Notes: generated by a model not told the origin, from the letters alone. Counted from the first letter of the stretch, positions 17,525 to 27,234 are shown. The stretch: DNA of 64,000 nt from Streptomyces sp. NBC_00370 (GCF_036084755.1 NZ_CP107968.1:6100501-6164500); one strand, 5' to 3'. Numbers and translations are program-made.

Positions 17525-18340
17525 ATGGCCGAACTCGTGTCCGCCGCGGCGGCGCCGCCCCGTGTCCTCACCGTCGCCGGATCGGACTCCGGTGGCGGTG
17601 CGGGCATCCAGGCCGATCTGAAGACGATGCTCGCGTTCGGGGTGCACGGCATGAGCGTGCTCACCGCCGTCACCGCGCAGAACTCACGTGGTGTGCAGGG
17701 CGTCTGGGAGCTGCCGGTCGAAGCGGTACGGGCCCAGTACCGCAGCGTCGTGGACGACATCGGCGTCCAGGCGGTGAAGACCGGCATGCTCTCCTCCGCC
17801 GAACTCGTCGCGGCCGTGGCGGAACTGCTCGCGGGGACGAAGGCGCCCGTGGTCGTCGACCCGGTCGGCGTCTCCAAGCACGGCGACCCGCTGCTCGCCG
17901 CCTCGGCGCTGGACGGCCTACGGACCCTGCTGCTGCCGGTCGCGACCGTCGCCACCCCCAACCTGGACGAAGTGACACAGCTCACCGGGGTGCGGGTCGC
18001 GAGCGAGGCGGATCTGCGCCGCGCCGCCGACGCCGTCCTGGAATTCGGGCCGCGCTGGGTGCTCGTCAAGGGCGGCCATCTGCCCGGTGAGGCGGCGGCC
18101 GTGGACCTGCTGACGGACGGCACCGAGGAACACGTGCTGCGGGCGCCCCGGCTCGACAACCGGCACACCCATGGCACCGGGTGCACCCTCGCCTCCGCCG
18201 TCGCGGCCGGCCTCGGCAAGGGGCAGGGCGTGGTGGAGGCGGTGGAGGCCGCGAAGGAGTACGTGACCGGGGCCATCGCCGCCGGGTTCGCGCTCGGCAC
18301 GGGCATCGGCCCGGTCGACCACGCCTGGCGGCTGCGCTGA
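17525..18340 (+). CDS. thiD: Hydroxymethylpyrimidine/phosphomethylpyrimidine kinase
   Basis: A 271-residue ribokinase-family enzyme making HMP-pyrophosphate for thiamine. Substrate motif AGSDSGGGAGIQADLKT is near the N-terminus, GVHGMSVLTAVTAQNS follows, and the anion hole is HGTGCTLASA near residue 220. It forms a pair with thiL and is followed by a terminator shared with rpmB. Confidence 0.95.
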   Translation: MAELVSAAAAPPRVLTVAGSDSGGGAGIQADLKTMLAFGVHGMSVLTAVTAQNSRGVQGVWELPVEAVRAQYRSVVDDIGVQAVKTGMLSSAELVAAVAELLAGTKAPVVVDPVGVSKHGDPLLAASALDGLRTLLLPVATVATPNLDEVTQLTGVRVASEADLRRAADAVLEFGPRWVLVKGGHLPGEAAAVDLLTDGTEEHVLRAPRLDNRHTHGTGCTLASAVAAGLGKGQGVVEAVEAAKEYVTGAIAAGFALGTGIGPVDHAWRLR

Positions 18341-18390
18341 GGGCCGGGCGGGCGGTCGCCGTTGTCGGGTTACGACTGTCAGGGCACGAC

Positions 18391-18423
18391 AAAAAGCCGG
18401 CCCACCGAGGTGGACCGGCTTTT
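18391..18423. terminator. Bidirectional terminator between thiD and rpmB
   Basis: AAAAAGCCGG-CCCACC-GAGG-TGGACCGGCTTTT is a long hairpin with A-rich and T-rich flanks, so it works on both strands for the convergent thiD and rpmB. Confidence 0.85.
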
Positions 18424-18459
18424 CAAGGCAACCGCAGGGGCTGCGCTACGACGCAGGCG

Positions 18460-18645
18460 TCAGCGCGAGACCTTGCCGGCCTTGATGCACGAGGTGCAGA
18501 CATTGAGCCGCTTCGGCGTCCGACCGACCACTGCACGCACGCGCTGGATGTTCGGGTTCCAGCGACGGGACGTACGGCGGTGCGAGTGCGAAATGTTGTT
18601 GCCGAAGCCCGGCCCCTTGCCGCAGACGTCGCAGTTGGCAGCCAC
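18460..18645 (-). CDS. rpmB: 50S ribosomal protein L28 (zinc-containing form)
   Basis: A 61-residue ribosomal protein. CDVC near the N-terminus and CTSC near the C-terminus make it the zinc-ribbon (C+) version, as opposed to the Cys-free Zur-regulated paralogue. It is divergent from the DAK2 gene. Confidence 0.96.
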   Translation of the reverse strand: MAANCDVCGKGPGFGNNISHSHRRTSRRWNPNIQRVRAVVGRTPKRLNVCTSCIKAGKVSR

Positions 18646-18876
18646 GGGTCACTCCAAAGACTTCAGATGTACGTACAGAGAAATCCGGCCGTCCCTCATC
18701 ATTGACTGACGGGGTGTTGCCGGGGGAATGGCCCGACTCTCGTCGGGCAACCGAAGCAGCATACAACGGCTGCCTCGATACAACGAAACTACCATGGCGC
18801 CCGGCGCCCCAGCTCCGGCTACCCTGCGTGCAGCCCGCCACCAGCCCCTTCGGGGCCGCTCAAGGAGGACCGCCAG

Positions 18877-20511
18877 GTGCCGCACACCCTCGACGCCCCA
18901 GCGGTGCGCACCTGGTGCGCACTGGCACTGGAGGCCCTCGGCAGGGAGCGCGCTGAGATCGACGCGATCAACGTCTATCCGGTCGCCGACGGCGACACCG
19001 GCACCAACCTCTATCTGACCGTGGAGTCCGCGGCGCAGGCCGTCGAGGCCGTCTTCGCCGCCCACGAGACCGGCACATCGGCGCCCGCGCCCGCCGACGC
19101 CGTACGGGCCATGGCGCACGGCGCCCTGATCGGCGCCCGGGGCAACTCGGGCACGATCCTGGCGCAGCTGCTGCGCGGTATGGCCGAAGTACTCACCGCC
19201 GAGACCCCCGGTCCGCCGGACCCGGCAGGTGCGGCCGACCGGCTCGCCCCCGCGCTGCGCAGGGCCGCCGAACTGGCCCGCCAGGCCGTCGCCCACCCCG
19301 TCGAAGGCACCATCCTCACCGTGGCGGCGGCCGCCGCCACCGCCGCCGAGGGCGCCGGGTCCGGCGGTGACATCGCGGCGACCGTACGCGCCGCCCACGC
19401 CGGTGCCTGCGCCGCGCTCGACGCGACCCCAGGACAGCTCGCCGTCCTCGGCAGGGCCGGTGTGGTCGACGCGGGCGGCCGCGGACTGCTCGCCGTACTC
19501 GGCGCGCTCGTCGAGACCGTCACGGGCCAGGCACCGCCCGCCGTCGTGACGGAGATCCGGGTGTACGAGGCGGCGGCCTGCGCCCGTGACGAGGACACCG
19601 GCGAAGGCGGCCCGGCCTTCGAGGTGATCTATCTGCTGGAGGCGGACGACGCGGCCGTCAGCCGGCTCAAGGACCGGCTCGACCCGCTGGGGGACTCGCT
19701 GGTCGTCGTCGGCGGCGACGGACTGTGGAACGTCCATGTGCATGTGGACGACGCCGGAGCCGCCGTCGAGGCCGGTGTGGAGGCCGGGCGCCCGCACCGT
19801 ATCCGCATCACCCACTTCGGCCCCGCCGCGGGGCCGCAGCCGGAACCCGTCCAGCGCGCCGTCGTCGCCGTCGTACCCGGCGAGGGGCTCGCCGGACTGT
19901 GCGCCGAGGCCGGCGCGACGACCGTGCTCAACCGGCCGGGGGAGCCGCCCGCCAGCGGCGAACTGGTCGACGCGATCCGCAGGGCCCACGCGCGCGAGGT
20001 GGTGCTCCTGCCCAACGACACGGAGCTGCGGCACACCGCGGCCGCCGCGGCCGAACAGGCGCGCACCGAAGGCGTACGGGTCGCCCTCATCCCCACCAGG
20101 GCGGCGGTCCAGGGCATCGCAGCGCTCGCCGTGCACCAGCCGGAACGCAGCTTCGACGAGGACGTCGTCGCCATGACCTCGGCGGCCGGCGCCACCCGCT
20201 ACGCCGAACTCGCCGTCGCCGAGCGGCAGTCCTGGACCATGGCGGGCATCTGCCAGGCCGGGGACGTGCTCGGCCTCATCGACGGGGACGTCGCGGTGAT
20301 CGGCGCCGACCTCACGGCCACGGCCGAGGCCGTCCTGGCCCGCATGCTCGCGGCCGGCGGTGAACTGGTCACGCTCGTCCTCGGCGAGGACGTGCCCGAC
20401 ACCTTCGCCGACCGGCTGGAGGAGTACGTGCGCGAAGGGCACCTCGCCGTGGACACCGTCGTCTACCGGGGCGGCAGGCAATCCGTACCGCTGCTCATCG
20501 GCGTGGAGTAG
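18877..20511 (+). CDS. DAK2-domain protein (FakA-like kinase)
   Basis: A 544-residue protein. The N-terminal DhaL/DAK2 domain carries the ADP-Mg loop INVYPVADGDTGTNLYLTV (about residues 30-48) and ARGNSGTIL. The middle and C-terminal parts match the FakA extension ending VDTVVYRGGRQSVPLLIGVE. In Firmicutes FakA phosphorylates fatty acids held by FakB. In actinobacteria the protein always sits beside recG and its substrate has not been settled. The GTG start follows AAGGAGG. A 25-base gap to recG suggests co-transcription. Confidence 0.88.
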   Translation: MPHTLDAPAVRTWCALALEALGRERAEIDAINVYPVADGDTGTNLYLTVESAAQAVEAVFAAHETGTSAPAPADAVRAMAHGALIGARGNSGTILAQLLRGMAEVLTAETPGPPDPAGAADRLAPALRRAAELARQAVAHPVEGTILTVAAAAATAAEGAGSGGDIAATVRAAHAGACAALDATPGQLAVLGRAGVVDAGGRGLLAVLGALVETVTGQAPPAVVTEIRVYEAAACARDEDTGEGGPAFEVIYLLEADDAAVSRLKDRLDPLGDSLVVVGGDGLWNVHVHVDDAGAAVEAGVEAGRPHRIRITHFGPAAGPQPEPVQRAVVAVVPGEGLAGLCAEAGATTVLNRPGEPPASGELVDAIRRAHAREVVLLPNDTELRHTAAAAAEQARTEGVRVALIPTRAAVQGIAALAVHQPERSFDEDVVAMTSAAGATRYAELAVAERQSWTMAGICQAGDVLGLIDGDVAVIGADLTATAEAVLARMLAAGGELVTLVLGEDVPDTFADRLEEYVREGHLAVDTVVYRGGRQSVPLLIGVE

Positions 20512-20536
20512 CAGCCTGTCAGTGGCGTGGTGTGCA

Positions 20537-22753
20537 ATGGACCGCGTGTCCGCGCTGGATGAAGACCTCAAGAAGACGCTCGGCCCCGCCACGGCGAAGG
20601 TGATGGCCGAACACCTCGGCCTGCACACGGTCGGCGATCTGCTGCACCACTACCCCCGGCGGTACGAGGAGCGCGGTCAGCTCACCAAACTGGCCGACCT
20701 GCCGCTCGACGAGGACGTGACGGTCGTCGCCCAGGTCGCCGACTCCCGGGTGCACACGTTCAACGCGGGCCGTGGCAGGCGCCTGGAGATCACCCTCACC
20801 GACGGCAGCGGCCGGCTCCAGCTGGTGTTCTTCGGCAAGGGCGTGCACCGGCCGCAGCAGGACCTGCCGCCCGGCAGCCGCGGCATGTTCGCCGGCAAGG
20901 TCTCCGTCTTCAACCGCAAACTCCAGCTCGCCCACCCCACGTACGTCGCGCTCGGCAGGACCACCGACGGGGAGGACGAATCGGCCGACAGCGCGGTCGA
21001 CTCGTTCGCGGGAAAGCTGATCCCGATCTATCCCGCCTGCAAGGGCCTGGAGTCCTGGAAGATCACCAAGGCCGTCGACGCCGTACTGCCCAGGGCCGCC
21101 GAGGCCGTCGACCCGCTGCCGCCCGCGCTGCGCGAGGGCCGCGGCTTCTCCTCGCTGCCCGAGGCGTTGCTCAAGATCCACCGACCGGAGACCAAGGCCG
21201 ACATCGAGGCCGCCAGGGAGCGGCTGAAGTGGGACGAGGCCTTCGTGCTCCAGGTCGCGCTGGCCCGCCGCCGCCATGCCGACGCCCAGCTGCCCGCGGT
21301 GCCGCGCAGGCCGGTCGCCGGCGGACTGCTCGACCAGTTCGACGCCACCTTGCCCTTCACCCTCACCGAGGGCCAGCAGAAGGTCACCGCCGAGGTCTTC
21401 GCCGACCTCGCCACCGAACACCCCATGCACCGGCTCCTCCAGGGCGAGGTCGGCTCCGGCAAGACGCTGGTCGCGCTGCGCGCCATGCTGACCGTCGTGG
21501 ACGCCGGGGGCCAGGCCGCGATGCTCGCCCCCACCGAGGTGCTCGCCCAGCAGCACCACCGCTCCATCACCGAGATGATGGGCGAGCTGGCCCAGGGCGG
21601 CATGCTCGGCGGCGCGGAGCACGCGACGAAGGTCGTGCTGCTGACCGGCTCCATGGGGATGGCCGCGCGCCGTCAGGCCCTGCTCGACCTGGTCACCGGC
21701 GAGGCCGGGATCGTCATCGGGACGCACGCGCTGATCGAGGACAAGGTGCAGTTCCACGACCTCGGCCTGGTCGTCGTGGACGAGCAGCACCGCTTCGGGG
21801 TCGAGCAGCGCGACGCGCTGCGCTCCAAGGGCAAACAGCCCCCGCATCTGCTGGTCATGACGGCCACCCCGATCCCCCGTACGGTCGCGATGACGGTCTT
21901 CGGCGACCTGGAGACCTCGGTACTCGACCAGCTGCCCGCCGGGCGCTCACCGATCGCCAGCCATGTCGTCCCCGCCCTGGAGAAGCCGCGCTTCTTCGAC
22001 CGGGCCTGGGAGCGGGTGCGCGAGGAGGTCGAGGGCGGCCACCAGGCGTATGTGGTCTGCCCGCGGATCGGTGACACCGACGACACCGCCGAGGGCGCCA
22101 AGAAGAAGGCCGAGGAGAAGGCGGCCGAGGCCGACAAACGGCCGCCGCTCGCCGTGCTGGAGGTGGCCGAACGGCTGGCGGCAGGGCCGCTCGCCGGGCT
22201 GCGGATCGAGGTGCTGCACGGCCGGATGGCGCCCGACGACAAGGACGCCGTGATGCGCGCCTTCTCCGCCGGCGAGGTGGACGTGCTCGTCGCGACCACC
22301 GTCATCGAGGTCGGCGTCAACGTCCCCAACGCCACCGCCATGGTGATCATGGACGCCGACCGGTTCGGGGTCTCCCAGCTCCACCAGCTGCGCGGCCGGG
22401 TCGGCCGGGGCTCGGCCCCGGGGCTCTGCCTCCTCGTCACCGACGCCCCCGAGGCGAGCCCGGCCAGGGCCAGGCTCGCCGCCGTCGCCGCCACCCTCGA
22501 CGGCTTCGAGCTCTCCCGTATCGACCTCGAACAGCGCCGCGAGGGCGACGTCCTCGGCCAGGCCCAGTCCGGCGTCCGCTCCTCGCTGCGGATGCTCACG
22601 GTCATCGACGACGAGGAGGTCATCGCCGCCGCACGCGAGGAGGCCGTCGCCGTCGTCACCCAGGATCCGGACCTCGGCGGCTACCCGGAACTGCGCACGG
22701 CCCTGGACGCCCTGCTGGACGCGGAGCGCGAGCAGTACCTCGACAAGGGATAG
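20537..22753 (+). CDS. recG: ATP-dependent DNA helicase RecG
   Basis: A 738-residue fork-reversal helicase. The N-terminal wedge/OB domain runs to about residue 250 (HHYPRRYEERGQ). The helicase core has Walker A GEVGSGKT near 305, DEQH box VVDEQHRFG near 413, TATPIPRT, and C-terminal motifs TTVIEVGVNVPNA and QLRGRVGRG. A Lys/Glu-rich insert (EGAKKKAEEKAAEADK) interrupts the second RecA domain, as in other actinobacterial RecG. The ATG at 20537 places the wedge domain correctly; a GTG nine bases later is also possible. Confidence 0.95.
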   Translation: MDRVSALDEDLKKTLGPATAKVMAEHLGLHTVGDLLHHYPRRYEERGQLTKLADLPLDEDVTVVAQVADSRVHTFNAGRGRRLEITLTDGSGRLQLVFFGKGVHRPQQDLPPGSRGMFAGKVSVFNRKLQLAHPTYVALGRTTDGEDESADSAVDSFAGKLIPIYPACKGLESWKITKAVDAVLPRAAEAVDPLPPALREGRGFSSLPEALLKIHRPETKADIEAARERLKWDEAFVLQVALARRRHADAQLPAVPRRPVAGGLLDQFDATLPFTLTEGQQKVTAEVFADLATEHPMHRLLQGEVGSGKTLVALRAMLTVVDAGGQAAMLAPTEVLAQQHHRSITEMMGELAQGGMLGGAEHATKVVLLTGSMGMAARRQALLDLVTGEAGIVIGTHALIEDKVQFHDLGLVVVDEQHRFGVEQRDALRSKGKQPPHLLVMTATPIPRTVAMTVFGDLETSVLDQLPAGRSPIASHVVPALEKPRFFDRAWERVREEVEGGHQAYVVCPRIGDTDDTAEGAKKKAEEKAAEADKRPPLAVLEVAERLAAGPLAGLRIEVLHGRMAPDDKDAVMRAFSAGEVDVLVATTVIEVGVNVPNATAMVIMDADRFGVSQLHQLRGRVGRGSAPGLCLLVTDAPEASPARARLAAVAATLDGFELSRIDLEQRREGDVLGQAQSGVRSSLRMLTVIDDEEVIAAAREEAVAVVTQDPDLGGYPELRTALDALLDAEREQYLDKG

Positions 22754-22861
22754 ATCCCCGCAAGTCCCTAGTGATGGTGGGACCCCTCGCGCCCGGCCGG
22801 TGCTTACGCCATATCGTTGTGACGTACGAGCAGCCCGCCCACGAAGCGAGGATCGACACCC

Positions 22862-23446
22862 ATGACCCGCGTGATCGCCGGCGCCGCCGGCGGGCGCCGA
22901 CTCGCCGTACCGCCGGGCGACGGCACCCGCCCCACCTCCGACCGGGCGCGCGAAGGCCTCTTCTCCAGCTGGATCTCGCTCCTCGGCACCCTCGAGGGAC
23001 TCCGGATCGCCGACCTGTACGCGGGTTCCGGGGCCGTGGGCCTCGAAGCGCTCTCCCGGGGGGCTGCCCACGCCCTGTTCGTCGAGGCCGACGCCCGAGC
23101 CGTACGCACCGTCCGGGACAACGTGGCGACGCTCGGTCTGCCCGGCGCCGACGTCCGCGCGGGCAAAGCCGCCCAGATCGTCGCGGGACCGGCCCCCGCC
23201 ACCCCCTACGACCTGGTCTTCCTCGATCCGCCGTACGCCGTGACCGATGACGATCTTGGCGAGATCCTGCTCACACTACGCACTCAGGGCTGGCTCAGCG
23301 GCGCCGCCGTCGTCACCGTGGAGCGGAGCACCAGGGGCGGCGAGTTCGGCTGGCCGGACGGTTTCGAGCCCGTGCGCTCGCGTCGCTACGGCGAGGCGAC
23401 GCTCTGGTACGGCCGCATCACCCCTGTGCGCCACGACGCATCATGA
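22862..23446 (+). CDS. rsmD: 16S rRNA (guanine966-N2)-methyltransferase
   Basis: A 194-residue SAM enzyme modifying G966 of 16S rRNA. Start MTRVIAGAAGGRRLAVPPG, motif I DLYAGSGAVGLEALSRGA and catalytic motif FLDPPYA near residue 121 are all present. The stop codon overlaps the region just before coaD, the usual partner. Confidence 0.95.
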   Translation: MTRVIAGAAGGRRLAVPPGDGTRPTSDRAREGLFSSWISLLGTLEGLRIADLYAGSGAVGLEALSRGAAHALFVEADARAVRTVRDNVATLGLPGADVRAGKAAQIVAGPAPATPYDLVFLDPPYAVTDDDLGEILLTLRTQGWLSGAAVVTVERSTRGGEFGWPDGFEPVRSRRYGEATLWYGRITPVRHDAS

Positions 23447-23472
23447 CCGGACCGGAGAGCGAGGAAACTCAA

Positions 23473-23952
23473 TTGCGCCGCGCCGTCTGTCCCGGGTCCT
23501 TCGACCCCATCACCAACGGACACCTCGACATCATCGCCCGCGCCTCCAAGCTGTACGACGTCGTCCATGTCGCGGTGATGATCAACCAGTCCAAGAAGGG
23601 GCTGTTCACCGTCGACGAGCGGATCGAGCTGATCCGCGAGGTCACAGCGGAATTCGGGAACATCGAGGTGGAGTCCTTCCACGGACTGCTCGTCGACTTC
23701 TGCAAGCAGCGCGACATCCCGGCCATCGTGAAGGGGCTGCGTGCCGTCAGCGACTTCGACTACGAGCTGCAGATGGCCCAGATGAACAACGGACTCTCGG
23801 GCGTCGAAACCCTCTTCGTACCGACCAACCCCACCTACAGCTTCCTGTCGTCCTCCCTCGTCAAAGAGGTCGCGACCTGGGGCGGAGACGTCACCCACCT
23901 GCTGCCGCCGACCGTCCACGCCGCCCTCACCAAGCGCCTCGCCGAACGCTGA
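23473..23952 (+). CDS. coaD: Phosphopantetheine adenylyltransferase
   Basis: A 159-residue enzyme for the penultimate step of coenzyme A synthesis. It contains the nucleotidyltransferase motif PGSFDPITNGHLDII, the substrate motif VKGLRAVSDFDYE and the end SSSLVKEVATWGGDV. The TTG at 23473 after GAGGAAAC gives the usual 159-residue length. An ATG at 23443, in an ATGA overlap with the rsmD stop, would add 10 residues and cannot be excluded. Confidence 0.93.
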   Translation: MRRAVCPGSFDPITNGHLDIIARASKLYDVVHVAVMINQSKKGLFTVDERIELIREVTAEFGNIEVESFHGLLVDFCKQRDIPAIVKGLRAVSDFDYELQMAQMNNGLSGVETLFVPTNPTYSFLSSSLVKEVATWGGDVTHLLPPTVHAALTKRLAER

Positions 23953-24050
23953 CGGGATGACAGGGCGTCACCCGGTGTCCCGAGGGCTCCCAGTGGCCGT
24001 ACAGTCGTTGCGTCCGTCTCCAAACCAGCTGAGAGAGTGGCGAGCACACG

Positions 24051-25292
24051 GTGGACGTGCAGAAGAAGCTCGACGAGATCGTCGACACGGTCGGGAACGC
24101 CCGGTCCATGCCCATGTCGGCGTCCTGCGTGGTGAACCGCGCCGAACTGCTCGCCATGCTCGAAGAGGTACGGGACGCCCTGCCCAGCTCCTTGGCCCAG
24201 GCCGAGGAACTGATCGGCGGGCATGAGCAGCTCTCCGAACAGGCCCGCCAGGAGGCGGGCCGGATCATCGAGGAGGCCCACGCCCAGCGCTCCTCGCTGA
24301 TCTCCGACACGGCGATCGCCCGGCAGGCGCAGGACGAGGCCGACCGGATCCTCGGCGAGGCCCGCAAGGACGCCGAAGAGGTGCGCGCCGAGGCCGACGA
24401 CTACGTCGACTCCAAGCTCGCCAACTTCGAGGTCGTCCTCACCAAGACCATCGGCTCCGTCGACCGGGGCCGCGAGAAGCTCCTCGGCCGCGCCCCGGCC
24501 CCCGGCGACGAGGGGTACGACGGCGCCGCCGACGATGACGACGCCCCCGAGCACAGCACCGACCCCGGCACGCTGATCCGGCGCGCCGACGAGTACGTGG
24601 ACGCCAAGCTCGGCGCCTTCGAGGCCGTGCTGTCCAAGACCCTCGACGCCGTCGGCCGCGGCCGGCAGAAGCTGCACGGCAGGACCGACGCCGACGCCCT
24701 CGGCCTGCACATGGCCGAGCAGGACGCGGCGGGCCGCCAGGGCCACACCAGCGACGCCGACTTCCTGGCCGACCTGGTCGAGACCCCGCAGATGCAGGCG
24801 CAGTCGCTGGGCCGCGCCTCGCACACCCAGCTGCCCTCCCAGGCCGCCCCGCAGGCCCAGCTCCCCGACCAGCCGCAGATCCCCGGCCAGGACCAGCAGC
24901 AGTACGCGGCGGACCTGGCCGGCTACCCGCAGCCCGGCACGCCGTACCAGGACGCGGCCCCGGGCGCCCCGGGATACCCGGAGAGCGGGTACCAGGACCC
25001 GGCGTACGGCGCCGCCGACCCTGCCTACGCCGGCTACCAGCAGCAGGACGCGTACGGCTACCAGCAGGACCCGTACGCGTACCAGCAGCAGGAGTACGCG
25101 CAGGAGCAGATGCAGGCCGCCCAGGCGCAGCAGGGCTACGACCCGAACTACGGCTGGCAGCAACAGCAGCCCCCGCTGCCCGCGCTCCCGCCCGGTGCCC
25201 CCGACCAGCAGGGCGCCCTGGACGAGACCAGCCTCTTCGACACCAGCATGATCGACCTCGATCAGCTGCGCCGGTACGAACAGGGCCACTGA
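24051..25292 (+). CDS. DivIVA/ATP-synthase-b-like coiled-coil protein with Gln/Tyr/Pro-rich tail
   Basis: A 413-residue cytosolic protein, annotated in Streptomyces as cell division initiation or ATP-synthase-b-like. The N-terminal third is a long charged coiled coil (ELLAMLEEVRDALPSSL, then EEAHAQRSSLISDTA, ARKDAEEVRAEADDYVDSKL). The unit EYVDAKLGAFEAVLSKTLDAVGRGRQKL repeats an earlier DYVDSKLANFEVVLTKTIGSVDRGREKL, an internal duplication. From about residue 265 the sequence becomes a disordered, prion-like tail rich in Gln, Tyr and Pro, ending SLFDTSMIDLDQLRRYEQGH. The role is unproven; polar growth or septum scaffolding is an inference from the coiled coil. Confidence 0.85.
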   Translation: MDVQKKLDEIVDTVGNARSMPMSASCVVNRAELLAMLEEVRDALPSSLAQAEELIGGHEQLSEQARQEAGRIIEEAHAQRSSLISDTAIARQAQDEADRILGEARKDAEEVRAEADDYVDSKLANFEVVLTKTIGSVDRGREKLLGRAPAPGDEGYDGAADDDDAPEHSTDPGTLIRRADEYVDAKLGAFEAVLSKTLDAVGRGRQKLHGRTDADALGLHMAEQDAAGRQGHTSDADFLADLVETPQMQAQSLGRASHTQLPSQAAPQAQLPDQPQIPGQDQQQYAADLAGYPQPGTPYQDAAPGAPGYPESGYQDPAYGAADPAYAGYQQQDAYGYQQDPYAYQQQEYAQEQMQAAQAQQGYDPNYGWQQQQPPLPALPPGAPDQQGALDETSLFDTSMIDLDQLRRYEQGH

Positions 25293-25441
25293 GCGCGGAC
25301 CCGGAAAGCCCGGATTGGGTCTACGGCGGCCGGACCGGTATCCTGGTCCTTCGGTCGCGTGTATGTCCGCGATCCCGGCTGCCCGCTTCGCCCTCCGGCG
25401 ACCTTGGCGGCCCACCCCACGAAACGGAAGCAGGGACAGTT

Positions 25442-26083
25442 CTGAACGCGCGCCTCGACCACCGCAACCCCCTCGTGTTCGACACACACGAGCTGGGGCG
25501 GCGTCCTGGTGCGCTCAGGAAGCTGACCCGCACGGCGCCCGCGCCCAAGGACTTCGGCATCGCCGACGTCCTCGGGATCCCCGAGGGTGCCCCCGTCGAA
25601 CTCACCCTTCGCCTCGAATCGGTCATGGAGGGCGTCCTGGTCACCGGTACCGCCCGGGCGACCGCCGAGGGGGAGTGCGTAAGGTGTCTGGAGCCGCTCA
25701 GCCAGGAGGTTGCTGCGGATTTCCAGGAGATGTTCGCGTACCACGACGCCGACGACCGGGGCCGCAGCCGTGCTGCCGAGCCGGCCGACGACGCCGAGGA
25801 CGACGAGGACACGCTCTACATCGAGGACAGCTTGTTCGACCTCGAACCCGTGCTGCGCGATGCGGTGGTGCTCGCACTGCCCATGCAGCCGGTGTGCCGG
25901 GAGTCCTGTGCCGGTCTGTGTTCCGAATGCGGGATCAGGCTGGACGAGAACCCCGACCACCACCACGATGCCGTCGACGTCCGTTGGGCGGCATTGCAAG
26001 GACTCGCCGAAACCATTCCGGCCGGCGAGAAGGACAACATGGGCGGCGCCGAAGCGGGCGTCGACGAGAAGCAGGAGAAGTAG
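25442..26083 (+). CDS. yceD: YceD family protein (DUF177)
   Basis: About 213 residues. It has the DUF177 core LVFDTHELGRRPGALRKLTRT and the metal-binding motif CVRCLEPLSQEV, plus a C-terminal CRESCAGLCSECG cluster. It is always upstream of rpmF and is linked to 23S rRNA/L32 biogenesis. Homologues, as I recall them, include the LNARLDHRNPL prefix, which here would start at a rare CTG at 25442 after AGGGACAG. If that is not used, the start is the GTG at 25475. It ends 2 bases before rpmF. Confidence 0.88.
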   Translation: MNARLDHRNPLVFDTHELGRRPGALRKLTRTAPAPKDFGIADVLGIPEGAPVELTLRLESVMEGVLVTGTARATAEGECVRCLEPLSQEVAADFQEMFAYHDADDRGRSRAAEPADDAEDDEDTLYIEDSLFDLEPVLRDAVVLALPMQPVCRESCAGLCSECGIRLDENPDHHHDAVDVRWAALQGLAETIPAGEKDNMGGAEAGVDEKQEK

Positions 26084-26085
26084 CC

Positions 26086-26259
26086 GTGGCTGTTCCGAAG
26101 CGGAAGATGTCGCGCAGCAACACGCGCCACCGCCGGTCGCAGTGGAAGGCTGCGGTCCCCACTCTGGTCGCGTGCGAGCGCTGCCAGGAGCCGAAGCTCC
26201 AGCACATCGCGTGCCCGAGCTGCGGCACGTACAACAAGCGCCAGGTCCTCGAGGTCTGA
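26086..26259 (+). CDS. rpmF: 50S ribosomal protein L32
   Basis: A 57-residue ribosomal protein, MAVPKRKMSRSNTRHRRSQW. The zinc ribbon is CERC...CPSC, so this is the zinc-binding form. The GTG lies just after the yceD stop; rnc follows 19 bases later. Confidence 0.97.
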   Translation: MAVPKRKMSRSNTRHRRSQWKAAVPTLVACERCQEPKLQHIACPSCGTYNKRQVLEV

Positions 26260-26278
26260 GCGGCCGGTGAGAGGCTCA

Positions 26279-27103
26279 ATGTCTGAACTGTCCAACGCCG
26301 ACCAGCAGACAGACACGGTCAGTACAGCCTCGTCCCACACGCTTCTGGAAGGGCGGCTCGGGTATCACCTTGAGTCCGCCCTTCTGGTGCGTGCGCTGAC
26401 CCATCGTTCGTTCGCGTACGAGAACGGCGGTCTGCCCACCAACGAACGGCTCGAATTCCTCGGGGATTCGGTGCTCGGCCTGGTGGTCACCGACACGCTG
26501 TACCGCATCCACCCCGATCTGCCCGAAGGCCAGTTGGCCAAGTTGCGGGCCGCGGTGGTCAATTCTCGTGCGCTGGCGGAAGTGGGCCGCGGCCTGGAAC
26601 TCGGCTCCTTCATCCGGCTCGGCCGGGGCGAAGAGGGCACGGGCGGCAGGGACAAGGCGTCGATTCTCGCCGACACCCTTGAAGCGGTGATCGGCGCTGT
26701 CTATCTCGACCAGGGCCTCGACACGGCGTCCGAGCTGGTGCACCGGCTCTTCGACCCGCTGATCGAGAAGTCCTCCAACCTCGGAGCCGGCCTGGACTGG
26801 AAAACCAGTCTCCAGGAGCTCACGGCGGCGGAGAGCCTCGGAGTCCCCGAGTACCTCGTCACCGAGACCGGCCCCGACCATGAGAAGACCTTCACAGCTG
26901 CCGCCCGCGTCGGTGGTGTCTCGTACGGCACCGGCACCGGCCGCAGCAAGAAGGAAGCGGAGCAGCAGGCGGCGGAATCCGCCTGGCGGTCCATCACGAC
27001 GGCGGCGGAGGAACGCACCGCCGCAGGCAAGACGGCGGCCACGGACGCCGGGGCCCCCGAGGCCCCGTCGGTCTCGGCCCCCGCCGACTCCGCCGACGTC
27101 TGA
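26279..27103 (+). CDS. rnc: Ribonuclease III
   Basis: A 274-residue double-strand-specific endoribonuclease (AbsB in S. coelicolor, a global regulator of antibiotic synthesis). The catalytic signature NERLEFLGDSVLGLVV is near residue 48 and the second acidic cluster is ADTLEAVIGAVYLDQG. The dsRNA-binding domain (DWKTSLQELTA...GRSKKEAEQQAAESAW) is complete. It has a longer than usual Ala/Glu-rich C-terminal tail. The ATG at 26279 follows GAGAGG. Confidence 0.96.
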   Translation: MSELSNADQQTDTVSTASSHTLLEGRLGYHLESALLVRALTHRSFAYENGGLPTNERLEFLGDSVLGLVVTDTLYRIHPDLPEGQLAKLRAAVVNSRALAEVGRGLELGSFIRLGRGEEGTGGRDKASILADTLEAVIGAVYLDQGLDTASELVHRLFDPLIEKSSNLGAGLDWKTSLQELTAAESLGVPEYLVTETGPDHEKTFTAAARVGGVSYGTGTGRSKKEAEQQAAESAWRSITTAAEERTAAGKTAATDAGAPEAPSVSAPADSADV

Positions 27104-27234
27104 AGGCCGGACCCGGGTCCGACCCACCCAGGACCCAGCTCCGAAGCCCCGCTTCCGCACGCGCCCCTCGCTCCGCACCCACCGGTGCGGCGGGGGGCGT
27201 GTGCTGTTGTCACCCCACCACCATGAGGAGTGCC

